From contig NZ_VZQQ01000010.1 in the NCBI RefSeq assembly GCF_014397785.1, positions 206,490 to 270,489 on the forward strand: 64,000 nt of DNA. Direction: 5' to 3'. The notes below the pieces were generated by a model. It was not told the DNA's origin. It worked only from the letters and a program-made list of their open reading frames with translations, and did no database searches. Origin of the DNA: Paraburkholderia podalyriae. Its GTDB lineage: Bacteria; Pseudomonadota; Gammaproteobacteria; Burkholderiales; Burkholderiaceae. The translations under genes and the position numbers were made by a program. Shown here piece by piece: positions 27,575-36,365 of this stretch (position 1 is its first letter; each line of letters begins with the position of its first letter).

Positions 27575-30010
27575 ATGCAATTTCCGGAATCCTGGCTCAG
27601 AACTTTTGTCGATCCGCAACTGACCACCGACGAGCTGTCGCACGCGTTAACGATGGCGGGTCTCGAAGTCGAAGACCTGCGGCCGGCTGCGCCGCCGACC
27701 TCGAAGATCGTCGTCGGCCAGGTGCTGGAAGTCGTCAAGCACCCGGATGCGGACAAGCTCAACGTGTGTCAGGTCAACGCCGGCACCGGCGCGACGCTGA
27801 ACATCGTGTGCGGTGCGCCGAATGTTGCGCCCGGCATCAAGGTGCCGGTCGCGCTGGTCGGTGCGCAACTGCCGCCGGCCGAAGAGGGCGGCGCGCCGTT
27901 CGCGATCAAGCTGTCGAAGCTGCGCGGCGTGGAAAGCCAGGGCATGCTGTGCTCGGCGCGCGAGCTGAAGCTCTCCGAAGATCACAGCGGTCTGATGATC
28001 CTGCCGGAAGACACGCCGATCGGCCAGGACATCCGCGAGACGCTCAACCTCGACGACACCGTTTTTGAAATCAAGCTCACGCCGAACAAGGCCGACTGTC
28101 TGTCGGTATTCGGCGTCGCGCGGGAAACGTCGGCGATTACCGGCGCGCCGCTGCGCCCGCTCGAAATCGAGCCAGCACCGGTCACGCTCAATGAAACGCT
28201 GCCCGTGAACATTTCGGCGTCCGATCTGTGTGGCCGTTTCTCGGGCCGCGTGATCCGCGGCGTCAATGCGCGCGCGAAGTCGCCGCAATGGATGGTCGAG
28301 CGTCTCGAGCGCTCGGGCCAGCGCAGCATCTCCGCGCTCGTCGACATCTCGAACTATGTGATGCTCGAGCTGGGGCGTCCGTCGCACGTGTTCGATCTCG
28401 ACAAGATCCACGGCGGCATGGACGTGCGCTGGGGCCGCAAGGGCGAAACGCTGAAGCTGTTGAACGGCAACACGGTCGAGCTCGACGAAACGGTCGGTGT
28501 GATCGCCGACGAGCAGCACATCGAAAGCCTCGCGGGCATCATGGGCGGCGACAGCACCGCGGTCACGCTCGACACCACCAACATCTATCTCGAAGCCGCG
28601 TTCTGGTGGCCCGATAGCATCCGTGGCCGCTCGCGCAAGTACAACTTCTCGACCGATGCGGGCCATCGCTTCGAGCGCGGCGTCGACTATGCCAGCACCG
28701 TCGATCATATCGAGCGGATCACGCAGCTGATCCTCGACATCTGCGGCGGCGAAGCGGGACCGGTCGACGATCAGATCGTCAACGTGCCGAAGCGCGCGCC
28801 CGTGACGATGCGCGTTTCGCGCGCGAACCGCATCATCGGCGTCGCGATCGGCGCCGATGAAATCGCGCAGATCTTCACGCGCCTCGGCCTGTCGTTCGAG
28901 CGTGACGGCGATACATTCTCGGTGATGCCGCCGTCGTACCGCTTCGATATCGAAATCGAAGAGGACCTGATCGAAGAAGTCGCGCGCATCTACGGCTTCG
29001 AAAACATTCCGGCGCGCCCGCCGGTCGCGACCAGCGAGATGCGCGCGACCAACGAGACGCAACGCTCCATCCACGCGATCCGTCATGCGCTCGCCGCGCG
29101 CGACTACGCGGAAACGGTGAACTTCAGCTTCGTCGACGCCGAGTGGGAGCAGAATTTCGCGGGCAACAGCAACCCGGTGCGTCTGATCAACCCGATCGCG
29201 AGCCAACTGTCGGTGATGCGCACGACGCTGTTCGGCAGCCTGATTCATGTGCTGCGCACGAACCTGAGCCGTCGCGCGGCGGACCGCGTGCGCGTGTTCG
29301 AAGCGGGCCGCGTGTTCCTGCACGATCCGTCGATCAAAGCCGGCGAGTTGACCGTCGAAGGTTTCGCGCAGCCGAAGATGATCGGCGCGCTCGCCTATGG
29401 TCCCGCGCTCGACGAGCAGTGGGGCGTGTCGACGCGTACCGTCGACTTCTTCGACGTGAAGGGCGATCTCGAAGCGCTGGTCGCGCCGGCGGTGGCGCGG
29501 TTCGCGAAGGCCGAGCATCCGGCGCTGCATCCGGGACGCAGCGCGCGTATCGAATTGAATGGTCGCGCAGTGGGCTGGATTGGCGAATTGCATCCGCGCT
29601 GGATGCAAAAATATGATTTGCCGCATGCGCCGATTCTGTTTGAAATCGAAGCGGAAGCATTAATGCAGCGGGTATTGCCGATTCCGTCGGAAGTTTCAAA
29701 ATTTCCGCCGGTACGACGTGATATCGCCGTGGTCGTGGATCAGAAAATCGAGGTTCAGGCGCTGCTCGACGAGCTTCAGAAGGCACTGTCCGAACCGGCC
29801 TGCAAGGCCGTCCAGAAGGTTGCGCTTTTCGACGAATTTCGTCCAAAATCAAACACTTCCGGTGGTCTGGCCGCGCACGAGAAAAGCCTTGCGTTCCGGG
29901 TGACCTTGCAAGATACTGGCGGAACCCTTCAGGATGAAACGGTCGATCTGGCTATTCAAACTCTGGTGGAACGTCTGGCTCGAGTATATGGCGCACGGTT
30001 GCGCGGATAA
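27575..30010 (+). CDS. pheT: phenylalanyl-tRNA synthetase beta subunit
   Basis: An 811-residue beta subunit. Domains in order: EMAP/OB-type tRNA-binding domain (about 39-155, [20 protein letters not shown]), the B3/B4 editing domain (about 210-400), B5 domain (about 405-475), a catalytic-like core, and the C-terminal FDX-ACB anticodon-binding domain (about 715-810, [15 protein letters not shown]). Full length. It lies 160 bases behind pheS; that gap shows no obvious signal and transcription is presumably continuous. Confidence 0.97.
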   Translation: MQFPESWLRTFVDPQLTTDELSHALTMAGLEVEDLRPAAPPTSKIVVGQVLEVVKHPDADKLNVCQVNAGTGATLNIVCGAPNVAPGIKVPVALVGAQLPPAEEGGAPFAIKLSKLRGVESQGMLCSARELKLSEDHSGLMILPEDTPIGQDIRETLNLDDTVFEIKLTPNKADCLSVFGVARETSAITGAPLRPLEIEPAPVTLNETLPVNISASDLCGRFSGRVIRGVNARAKSPQWMVERLERSGQRSISALVDISNYVMLELGRPSHVFDLDKIHGGMDVRWGRKGETLKLLNGNTVELDETVGVIADEQHIESLAGIMGGDSTAVTLDTTNIYLEAAFWWPDSIRGRSRKYNFSTDAGHRFERGVDYASTVDHIERITQLILDICGGEAGPVDDQIVNVPKRAPVTMRVSRANRIIGVAIGADEIAQIFTRLGLSFERDGDTFSVMPPSYRFDIEIEEDLIEEVARIYGFENIPARPPVATSEMRATNETQRSIHAIRHALAARDYAETVNFSFVDAEWEQNFAGNSNPVRLINPIASQLSVMRTTLFGSLIHVLRTNLSRRAADRVRVFEAGRVFLHDPSIKAGELTVEGFAQPKMIGALAYGPALDEQWGVSTRTVDFFDVKGDLEALVAPAVARFAKAEHPALHPGRSARIELNGRAVGWIGELHPRWMQKYDLPHAPILFEIEAEALMQRVLPIPSEVSKFPPVRRDIAVVVDQKIEVQALLDELQKALSEPACKAVQKVALFDEFRPKSNTSGGLAAHEKSLAFRVTLQDTGGTLQDETVDLAIQTLVERLARVYGARLRG

Positions 30011-30079
30011 CCCGCAATCAACAATTGCACGGCTGTTTCCGCATCCATTGTTTTACGCTTGGCGCGCCATTTGATAGAT

Positions 30080-30490
30080 ATGAATGAAATGAACTCGAGT
30101 GATTTCGAAGCCCTTCTTACGGCGCAACGCAGCGCCATGATTCGAGAAATTCCGACATCACCCGCGGTCGTTTCGAATGAAACGCCGACGCTCACCAAGG
30201 CGGAACTTGCCGAGTTGCTGTTCGACAATGTCGGGCTCAACAAGCGGGAAGCGAAGGACATGGTCGAGGCGTTCTTCGAGGTGATCCGCGATGCGCTCGA
30301 GAGCGGCGACAGCGTGAAGCTGTCGGGCTTCGGCAACTTCCAGTTGCGCGACAAGCCGCAGCGTCCCGGCAGAAATCCGAAGACCGGCGAGGCGATTCCG
30401 ATCGCCGCGCGTCGCGTGGTGACGTTTCATGCAAGTCAGAAGTTGAAGGCGCTCGTCGAAAACGGCGCCGAAGCGAGCTTCGCGCGCTGA
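30080..30490 (+). CDS. ihfA: integration host factor alpha subunit with N-terminal extension
   Basis: A 136-residue protein whose last 95 residues are IHF-alpha: [34 protein letters not shown] and the minor-groove arm [19 protein letters not shown]. With the beta subunit it bends DNA sharply in transcription and recombination. The first 40 residues ([20 protein letters not shown] onward) form a polar extension absent in E. coli. I chose ATG 30080; ATG 30089 and the upstream alternative at 30059 are possible. The pheST-ihfA order is conserved in proteobacteria. Confidence 0.93.
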   Translation: MNEMNSSDFEALLTAQRSAMIREIPTSPAVVSNETPTLTKAELAELLFDNVGLNKREAKDMVEAFFEVIRDALESGDSVKLSGFGNFQLRDKPQRPGRNPKTGEAIPIAARRVVTFHASQKLKALVENGAEASFAR

Positions 30491-30533
30491 TCGACTGGCG
30501 CGCTTCCGGGCAACCCATCACGGCTAACTGACG

Positions 30534-30941
30534 ATGACAGCGACGATCGAGAAAGTCGTCTTGCCTCCGATTCCGGCGAAGCGGTACTTCACGATTGGCG
30601 AGGTCAGCGAACTTTGCGGGGTGAAGCCTCACGTGCTGCGTTACTGGGAGCAGGAGTTCACCCAGTTGAGGCCGGTGAAGCGGCGCGGCAATCGTCGGTA
30701 TTATCAGCATCACGAGGTGCTGCTGATCCGGCGGATTCGAGAGTTGCTGTACGAGCAGGGTTTTACGATCAACGGGGCACGCAACCGGCTCGATTCACCT
30801 CCCGGGGCTGGGCCGGACGAGGTGATCGAGGAGCGCGAGGGTGCCGCGGGGCAGGTGCAGGCAGCATCGACCACGATTGCGGTCGATGTCGAGAAGTTGC
30901 GCAAGGAACTGCAGAACGTGATCGATCTGCTGGGCCACTAG
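30534..30941 (+). CDS. MerR-family transcriptional regulator
   Basis: A 135-residue MerR-family protein with an N-terminal winged helix (YFTIGEVSELCGVKPHVLRY at 18-37, then RRGNRRYYQHHEVLLIRRIR). A short linker leads to a leucine-rich helix near the end (DVEKLRKELQNVIDLL) for dimerisation. There is no cysteine-based metal site, so it is not a classical metal sensor. It lies in the place where ihfA-linked MerR-like genes are found in beta- and gammaproteobacteria, 43 bases behind ihfA. Ligand and targets are unknown. Confidence 0.92.
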   Translation: MTATIEKVVLPPIPAKRYFTIGEVSELCGVKPHVLRYWEQEFTQLRPVKRRGNRRYYQHHEVLLIRRIRELLYEQGFTINGARNRLDSPPGAGPDEVIEEREGAAGQVQAASTTIAVDVEKLRKELQNVIDLLGH

Positions 30942-30999
30942 TTCATGCGCCGGTCCGCTTTGTTCGAGTCGGGCAGTTCTAATCGAATGAAGTGTCTGT

Positions 31000-31005
31000 T
31001 ATAAT
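31000..31005 (+). promoter_or_regulatory. -10 box of the tRNA-Pro promoter
   Basis: TATAAT 13 bases upstream of the tRNA. The region 17 bases further upstream has only a poor -35 match. The transcription start would be near 31012. Confidence 0.5.
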
Positions 31006-31017
31006 TTTTCTTCTGTT

Positions 31018-31095
<78 letters not shown>

Positions 31096-31102
31096 GATCA
31101 GA

Positions 31103-31137
31103 AAGGACTTACGGTAGAAGCCGTAAGTCCTTTTTTC
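31103..31137 (+). terminator. rho-independent terminator of tRNA-Pro
   Basis: AAGGACTTACGG (31103-31114) pairs perfectly with CCGTAAGTCCTT (31121-31132) around a six-base loop, followed by TTTTTTCTT. Confidence 0.92.
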
Positions 31138-31225
31138 TTGGTCGCCGAACAAGTGGCCGCGTTGCCTCCAGTCTGTCAGCACGTCAGGAAGTGCCTGCGA
31201 TCCTCGGTTAGAGCGTTGCGCACCC

Positions 31226-31642
31226 TCATCGGCATCTCGCGTTGTTGATCGCTTTGCTCATCCGCTCGGTCTCGGCGGTTTTACACATCGCAACTGCCGT
31301 GGGTAGCATCGAGCCGCCGGCCCATTCTCGCGAAGCCGATTTTTCGCACTTGGCGTCACGGCGCTGTTTCCACGCGGTGGGTCCTTTCTCGAGCGAGGCT
31401 TTGCAAGTCTCTGATGAACGGACCTTGACCTCCACGACTCGCTCCAGCTTCTGTTCCGCAACGATCTGATCGCGCCACGCGCAAAGACTCATGCTCGACT
31501 GAATCGCGTCGCAATGCGCGAGTGCCGCGTCGACTTCGCTCATGGGCAGTCCGCTGCGGTTCGCGACGATGTCGGCTGGATTGGATGCGGCCGCCAGTGC
31601 CGAACTGCTAATAACGGCGGCGAATGACCAGGTCCGGCACAC
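31226..31642 (-). CDS. secreted LprI/DUF1311-like protein
   Basis: A protein of about 138 residues with a short hydrophobic N-terminus (SFAAVISSSALAAAS) that looks like a signal peptide, so it is probably periplasmic. The C-terminal half shows the LprI (DUF1311) pattern: WKQRRDAKCEKSA, then EWAGGSMLPTAVAMCKTAET and ER, with conserved paired cysteines. LprI-type proteins have been linked to lysozyme inhibition in mycobacteria; that function is not shown by this sequence. The start is GTG 31642, without a good ribosome binding site, so the true start is uncertain. Confidence 0.65.
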   Translation of the reverse strand: MCRTWSFAAVISSSALAAASNPADIVANRSGLPMSEVDAALAHCDAIQSSMSLCAWRDQIVAEQKLERVVEVKVRSSETCKASLEKGPTAWKQRRDAKCEKSASREWAGGSMLPTAVAMCKTAETERMSKAINNARCR

Positions 31643-31919
31643 GCACAGCCGGTTGCCCGAAGGTGCAATTGTTCGCTACGTCGTTGTGGTAGCGAAGGAC
31701 CGCACCCTCACGAATCCGCAAGGCAGTCCATCCGGCATTGCTCAACCTTTTTGATTCGCTTGGCACGCGAACCGACCTCGGCGACAAACAAAAAAGAGTG
31801 ACGCGCGAAAAGCTGGTCACTGTTGATTTTCAAAAGGCCGGCGCGAGGCGTGCCGTATTCGCACGCGCCCGCGCACGCGAATCATCACCCTCGAGCCCCC
31901 AGCGCCACAAACCGCTCCA

Positions 31920-32622
31920 GACCGCTTCCGCGCACAGCGCGAGTACGCCGCAATTCACCGCATATTCAAGCGTCGCAAAGCCCTGGTCCACTGAGCCGAA
32001 CACGCTGTCGTCGCCGAGCGTGACGTTGTCGAACATCACTTCGGCCGCGCGTCCTCCGTCGATCTTGCGATAGCCGCGCACGCTGATACCCGCCGCATCC
32101 GTCGGCGCCAGAAACAGCGTGATGCCGGCTTTGGCATCGTCATTGCCGCTCGTGCGTGTCGAGATGAGGAACATCTGAGCATGCTCGCCATGCTGAACGC
32201 CGGCCTTTGCGCCGTTTAACGTCCACGCGCCGCGGTTGCCCATGACGCTGCGCCGCGCGCGCGTCATGGCGACCCGAGCCAGTGCGTAATGGCTGTCCGG
32301 TTCGCCGTGCGCAAGCGCAACGAGCCGCGAGCCGTCGATCAACGACCCCAGCACCGCCTTCTGCGCGTCGCCGCCCGGCGTGTTCATGTCGATCAGCAGA
32401 AAGCTGATGCCTTCCTGTTTGCGCACGCCGGTCGCGGTCCGCAAGAGGCAGAAGATCATGTTCGCGTAATGACCGAGCGTGGTCCAGGTCTTCTGGCCAT
32501 TGACGATGTAGTGCTCGCCCTTCGCGTCCTTGCCGCGCACCGCCGTCGTGCTGACCGACGCAAGATCGGAGCCCGCGCCCGGCTCCGAATAACCTTGGCA
32601 CCGCCAGTCGGAACCATCGAGA
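31920..32622 (-). pseudogene. chimeric acyl-CoA dehydrogenase remnant
   Basis: Two acyl-CoA dehydrogenase fragments read in one frame. From about 32622 to 32370 the sequence reads WRCQGYSEPGAGSDLASVST, NGQKTWTTLGHYANMIFCL and GISFLLIDMNTPG, the middle domain of a large ACAD subunit. From there to about 31920 it reads ALAHGEPDSHYALARV, LNGAKAGVQHGEHAQMFL and LEYAVNCGVLALCAEAV, a different, smaller ACAD type, both in the style of pimeloyl-CoA dehydrogenase large and small subunits. After ALCAEAV the match ends abruptly. N-terminus and catalytic C-termini are gone, so it is inactive. Confidence 0.75.
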
Positions 32623-32649
32623 ATGCGTGGCAGCTAGTGACGTTTCTGT

Positions 32650-32967
32650 GCATCGCTGCCGCGTACGTGGCCTGCGCGTCCCCCGAACTCGCACGGATAC
32701 ACAGCCTGCCGGCGACGCTCGACGACCTGCGCACCGCGCCGCTGATTACCGCGGCCGTGATCGGCAGGCAGTTGCGACTACGTGGCGCAGGACGATTTGA
32801 AGCGCGGCGCCGTGCTGACCGCGCTCGATGGGTGGCGGCTCAGCATCTTCGGCACGCCCATGTACATGCTGTACATGCCGAACCGGCATCACACGCGCGC
32901 GGCGGCGACGTTCATCGACTTCGTGCTGGAGCAGGCGCAGGGCTCGGGCGCGGGCGGCGCGAACTGA
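32650..32967 (+). pseudogene. LysR-type regulator remnant
   Basis: Reads AYVACASPELARIHSLPATL with DDLRTAPLI, typical of a LysR effector domain. It then loses sequence and shifts frame near 32770, and continues as DYVAQDDLKRGAVL, PMYMLYMPNRHHTRAAATF and IDFVLEQ to a stop at 32967, the usual C-terminus. The DNA-binding domain and the centre of the effector domain are missing. It lies head-to-head with the ACAD remnant, so a LysR-regulated acyl-CoA locus probably once stood here. Confidence 0.7.
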
Positions 32968-32977
32968 AGCGGCGAAC

Positions 32978-33844
32978 TCAGGCGCCGAGTCTGCGCGCGA
33001 TGGCCGTCGTGACCATCGGCACGCCGACGCGCAGCAGCTTGCGCACGCCTTCATCGCTGCCGACTTTGCCCACCGCGTTGTCGATCATCGCCTGCATCAC
33101 GCTCGCCGGATAGAACTCGCGAAACAGCTCGTTCGCGCCGGTTTGCTCGAACACGTGATGCAGGAACGAGCCAACGGGCGGCCCGATGCGCTTGAAGAGT
33201 CCCATCTTGACGACACGGTTGTTCCACAGATGCAGCGTGTACGCGTCGGAACAGAGCGCCGCGCACTCGTCGAAATAGCGCGGCAGGAACACCTTGTAGT
33301 AATCGTTGAAATGCACCGGATAGAACAGACTTTCGGGAAGACCCGCCTTCACGCCGTAGACGGCGGTCAACAGACGCGGGCCCGTGTCGCCCCACTTCAG
33401 TGCCGTGCCCTTCATTGCTTCGACACGTTCGATCAGTTCGTGCAAGCGCGGCTGATCCGGGTCGAGCCGCAGCATCGCCGTGCAGATGCTTGATGAGGTC
33501 TCTCGCCCAATCAGGTCGCCCTTGGCGTTGAGATCGAAATCCCGCAACAGCAGCAGATCGGTATCGACCCAGATCTCGTCGGTCCTCGTGAACATCACAA
33601 AGCGGAAATAGTCGGTGAAATGCGCCATCGACGGTACGCCGTGAATCGGGAAATCGTGAAGCGAATCGCGCGGCAGTATCGCGGTCGCGTCCTTCGCGAT
33701 CACGCCGGGCGGCAGACCGGCGATCGGCTCATAGCTATAAAGCGCGACCTCGCTGCCGTACAGCGCGAACGATTTGAGACAGGCGATTTCGTAAGGAGAA
33801 AGTTCGGGACCGTGCCAGAACGATGCAAATCTTGCCTTGCGCAT
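32978..33844 (-). CDS. DXD-motif glycosyltransferase (Gly_transf_sug / Gb3-synthase-like)
   Basis: A 288-residue protein. FRFVMFTRTDEIWVDTDLLL (about residues 81-100) contains the DTD metal and nucleotide-sugar motif, and GDTGPRLLTAVYGVKAG (about 151-167) is the second conserved segment of the sugar-binding DXD family. The fold resembles eukaryotic alpha-1,4-glycosyltransferases and capsule or LPS-decorating enzymes. No signal peptide or membrane span is visible. Donor and acceptor are unknown. It is intact, unlike its neighbours, and not linked to any polysaccharide cluster, which suits a laterally acquired gene. Confidence 0.8.
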   Translation of the reverse strand: MRKARFASFWHGPELSPYEIACLKSFALYGSEVALYSYEPIAGLPPGVIAKDATAILPRDSLHDFPIHGVPSMAHFTDYFRFVMFTRTDEIWVDTDLLLLRDFDLNAKGDLIGRETSSSICTAMLRLDPDQPRLHELIERVEAMKGTALKWGDTGPRLLTAVYGVKAGLPESLFYPVHFNDYYKVFLPRYFDECAALCSDAYTLHLWNNRVVKMGLFKRIGPPVGSFLHHVFEQTGANELFREFYPASVMQAMIDNAVGKVGSDEGVRKLLRVGVPMVTTAIARRLGA

Positions 33845-34165
33845 ATGTCATCCAGGGTAACGATCATGCAGCGCAACATGCGCGCCGGACCTGTGTAACG
33901 ATCCTAGACGGGCATCGCACAGGTCATACGTAAAGGGCTTGAATCGCACAGGAGTTGTCGCGAAACGTTGAGTTCCTCGCACCATGTCGGCGATTATGGG
34001 CGGGACTATGTCGTATGTGGCGAATTCAGTTGCGGGTGGCGATGCATCAACGAATAGCGCGGGATCGTCGGCTAAACTGCAGAAGACCGACCACGCGTAC
34101 GTATAGCAACCAATGAGCCATGCATGCGCGCCACGCAGAGATAAAGACGATATCAAGGAGACGTG
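33845..34165. other. intergenic control region between divergent genes
   Basis: The 321-base gap between the glycosyltransferase (minus) and the acyl-CoA synthetase (plus). A ten-base direct repeat ATCGCACAGG occurs at 33914-33923 and 33943-33952. AAGGAG at 34155-34160 is the ribosome binding site of the downstream gene. I see no convincing promoter, gene or RNA structure; the open frames here are shadow-like. Confidence 0.5.
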
Positions 34166-35830
34166 ATGAACCTCGACGACGAGACTTACGATTCGCTCAC
34201 GGCCAATTTCACATGGCGTATTCCGTCGCGCTACAACATCGGCGTCGACACCTGCGACAAATGGGCCGATGGCTCGGGGCGTGTCGCGCTGATCTCCGAA
34301 GACGCCGATGGCCGCGCGACCCGCTATACGTTCGACGAACTGAAAGCGCTATCCGACCGCTTCGCCAATGCGTTGCTCGCGCTCGGCGCGCGGCGCGGCG
34401 AGTGCGTCGGCATCTTTCTGTCGCAATCGATCGAAACGGCCATCGCGCATCTCGCCGCATACAAGGCCGGCATGGTCGCGGTGCCGCTGTTCGCGCTGTT
34501 CGGCGTGGACGCGATCGAGCATCGGCTCGGCGACAGCGGCGCGGTGGCGCTGATCACCGATCACGCCGGCGTGCAAAAGGTCGACGAAATTCGCGGCGCG
34601 CTGCCCGGGTTGCGGCACGTGTTCAGTGTCGATATCGAGCAGGACGACGAAGCATTGGACGCGCCCGTGCGGTCGTTCTGGCATGCGTTGAATAGCGCCC
34701 CCGCTGATTTCACGCCGGTCGATACCGCCGCCGACGATCCCGCGATCATCATCTATACATCGGGCACGACGGGAAAACCGAAGGGCGCGTTGCACGCGCA
34801 TCGCGTGTTGCTTGGACATCTGCCCGGCGTCGAGATGTCGCAGCAGGGCTTTCCCGCGCACGCGACGCTGATGTGGACGCCCGCGGACTGGGCGTGGATC
34901 GGCGGTCTGTTCGACGTGCTGCTGCCATCGTGGCATCACGGTGTCGCGGTGCTCGCGCGCCGCTTTGCGAAATTCGATGGCCACGCCGCGTTCGATCTGC
35001 TCGCGCGTCACGCGGTCTCCCATGCGTTCGTGCCGCCGACCGCGCTGAAGATGATGCGCGGCGTCGAGCGGCCCGCCCATCTGCGTCTCGCGTTGCAATC
35101 GGTCGCGAGCGGCGGCGAATCGCTGGGCGAGGAACTGATCGGCTGGGGGCGCGAGGCGCTCGGCGTGACGATCAACGAGTTCTACGGGCAGACCGAGTGC
35201 AACGTCGTGGTGTCGTCGTGCGCGGCGCTATTCGAGCCGCGCCCCGGCGCGATGGGGCGCGCGGTGCCGGGGCACCATGTCGCGATCATCGATGCCGCCG
35301 GCAACGAACTGCCGCCCGGCGCGATCGGCGATATCGCGGTGGCCGCGCCCGATCCGGTGATGTTTGTCGGCTACTGGCGCAATGCTGCGGCCACCAACGA
35401 CAAATTCCGCGGCAAGTTTCTGCTGACCGGCGATCTCGGCACGCGTGACGCGGACGGCTTCATTCGCTTCGTCGGCCGTGGCGACGACGTGATCACGAGC
35501 GCCGGCTACCGGATCGGGCCGGCGTCGATCGAGGATTCGCTGCTGCGTCATCCGGCCGTCGCGATGGCTGCGGTGGTCGGCGCGCCCGATCGCGAGCGCA
35601 CCGAAATCGTGATGGCGTTCGTCGTGCTGAAAGCCGGCTTCGTCGGCGACGACGCGCTCGTGCGCGAGATCCAGCAGCACGTGAAGACGCGTCTGGCCGC
35701 GCACGAATATCCGCGCGAGATTCGCTTCGTCGAAAGCCTGCCGATGACGGCCACCGGCAAGGTGATCCGCAAGGCGCTGCGCGAGGCGGTGACGCATGGA
35801 CCGGACGCGACTCCACCGGCGAAAAACTGA
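34166..35830 (+). CDS. AMP-forming acyl-CoA synthetase
   Basis: A 554-residue adenylate-forming enzyme that activates a carboxylic acid to its CoA thioester using ATP. The P-loop IIIYTSGTTGKPKGALHAH lies near residue 192, YGQTECNVV near 340, GDLGTRDADGFIRFVGRGDD near 420 and the catalytic Lys in PMTATGKVIRK near 530. It resembles medium-chain or acetyl-CoA-synthetase-like enzymes; the substrate is uncertain. AAGGAG lies 5 bases before ATG 34166, which I prefer to the overlapping GTG at 34163. Followed at 48 bases by the DUF5594 gene. Confidence 0.9.
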   Translation: MNLDDETYDSLTANFTWRIPSRYNIGVDTCDKWADGSGRVALISEDADGRATRYTFDELKALSDRFANALLALGARRGECVGIFLSQSIETAIAHLAAYKAGMVAVPLFALFGVDAIEHRLGDSGAVALITDHAGVQKVDEIRGALPGLRHVFSVDIEQDDEALDAPVRSFWHALNSAPADFTPVDTAADDPAIIIYTSGTTGKPKGALHAHRVLLGHLPGVEMSQQGFPAHATLMWTPADWAWIGGLFDVLLPSWHHGVAVLARRFAKFDGHAAFDLLARHAVSHAFVPPTALKMMRGVERPAHLRLALQSVASGGESLGEELIGWGREALGVTINEFYGQTECNVVVSSCAALFEPRPGAMGRAVPGHHVAIIDAAGNELPPGAIGDIAVAAPDPVMFVGYWRNAAATNDKFRGKFLLTGDLGTRDADGFIRFVGRGDDVITSAGYRIGPASIEDSLLRHPAVAMAAVVGAPDRERTEIVMAFVVLKAGFVGDDALVREIQQHVKTRLAAHEYPREIRFVESLPMTATGKVIRKALREAVTHGPDATPPAKN

Positions 35831-35878
35831 GTCTGCTACGATGACCGACCCACGATGAGAATCACAACGGAGAGTTGC

Positions 35879-36259
35879 ATGCGCCCGGACAGTGCAATTC
35901 GTTTCGACCAGGAGTTCGCGCCGCGCATTGCCGAGGCGATCGCCGCGTGCTTCGCGAAGACCGTGCAAACCGACGTGTTGCCGCACGGCGCACACGGGCA
36001 GCCCACCCGCGTGCGAATTCATGCTGCCCCGCTCGATGAACTCGGCCATTACCCGCATCCGTTGAATCTGTATCTGACCTGGGACAGCGGCGAAATAGAA
36101 GGGCTGATGGGTGAGCACGGTGCGACGCGTTTCGCCCGATATCTGGCCGCGCTGCCGCGCAAGCTCAATGCGTGGACCCAGGCGCGCGAACTCGATTTCT
36201 CCACGCATACGCAGGGTGAGCCGGTGACGCTGATCGGCGGGCTCGATTTCGAGTCGTAG
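35879..36259 (+). CDS. DUF5594 family protein, unknown function
   Basis: A 126-residue soluble protein starting MRPDSAIRFDQEFAPRIAEA and ending VTLIGGLDFES. The pattern (FDQEFAPRI, HPLNLYLTWD, LPRKLNAW) matches DUF5594, a family I know only from Burkholderia relatives; the assignment is from memory. No signal peptide, membrane helix or catalytic motif is evident. ATG 35879 was chosen over 35855 because of the GGAGAG just upstream and because the family begins MRP. Probably cotranscribed with the acyl-CoA synthetase. Confidence 0.75.
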   Translation: MRPDSAIRFDQEFAPRIAEAIAACFAKTVQTDVLPHGAHGQPTRVRIHAAPLDELGHYPHPLNLYLTWDSGEIEGLMGEHGATRFARYLAALPRKLNAWTQARELDFSTHTQGEPVTLIGGLDFES

Positions 36260-36298
36260 ACGCGCGCGCGTCTGCGGGTTTGCGTTCGTGAGCTGGAT

Positions 36299-36335
36299 AA
36301 AAAACGGCCGCTGTGTTCGAGGAGCCAGCGGCCGT
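36299..36335 (-). terminator. rho-independent terminator of the phospholipase C gene
   Basis: ACGGCCGCTG (36304-36313) pairs with CAGCGGCCGT (36326-36335). On the minus strand the stem is followed by TTTTTT (AAAAAA at 36299-36304), 31 bases after the phospholipase stop codon. It may also stop plus-strand transcripts from the DUF5594 gene, less efficiently. Confidence 0.85.
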
Positions 36336-36365
36336 TGCTGTTGCACAGTTGGGTGACAGCGACGC

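Noticed and set aside
27647..29626. 659-codon minus-strand open frame opposite pheT
   Set aside because: Antisense shadow of a conserved essential gene; Arg/Asp/His-rich composition.
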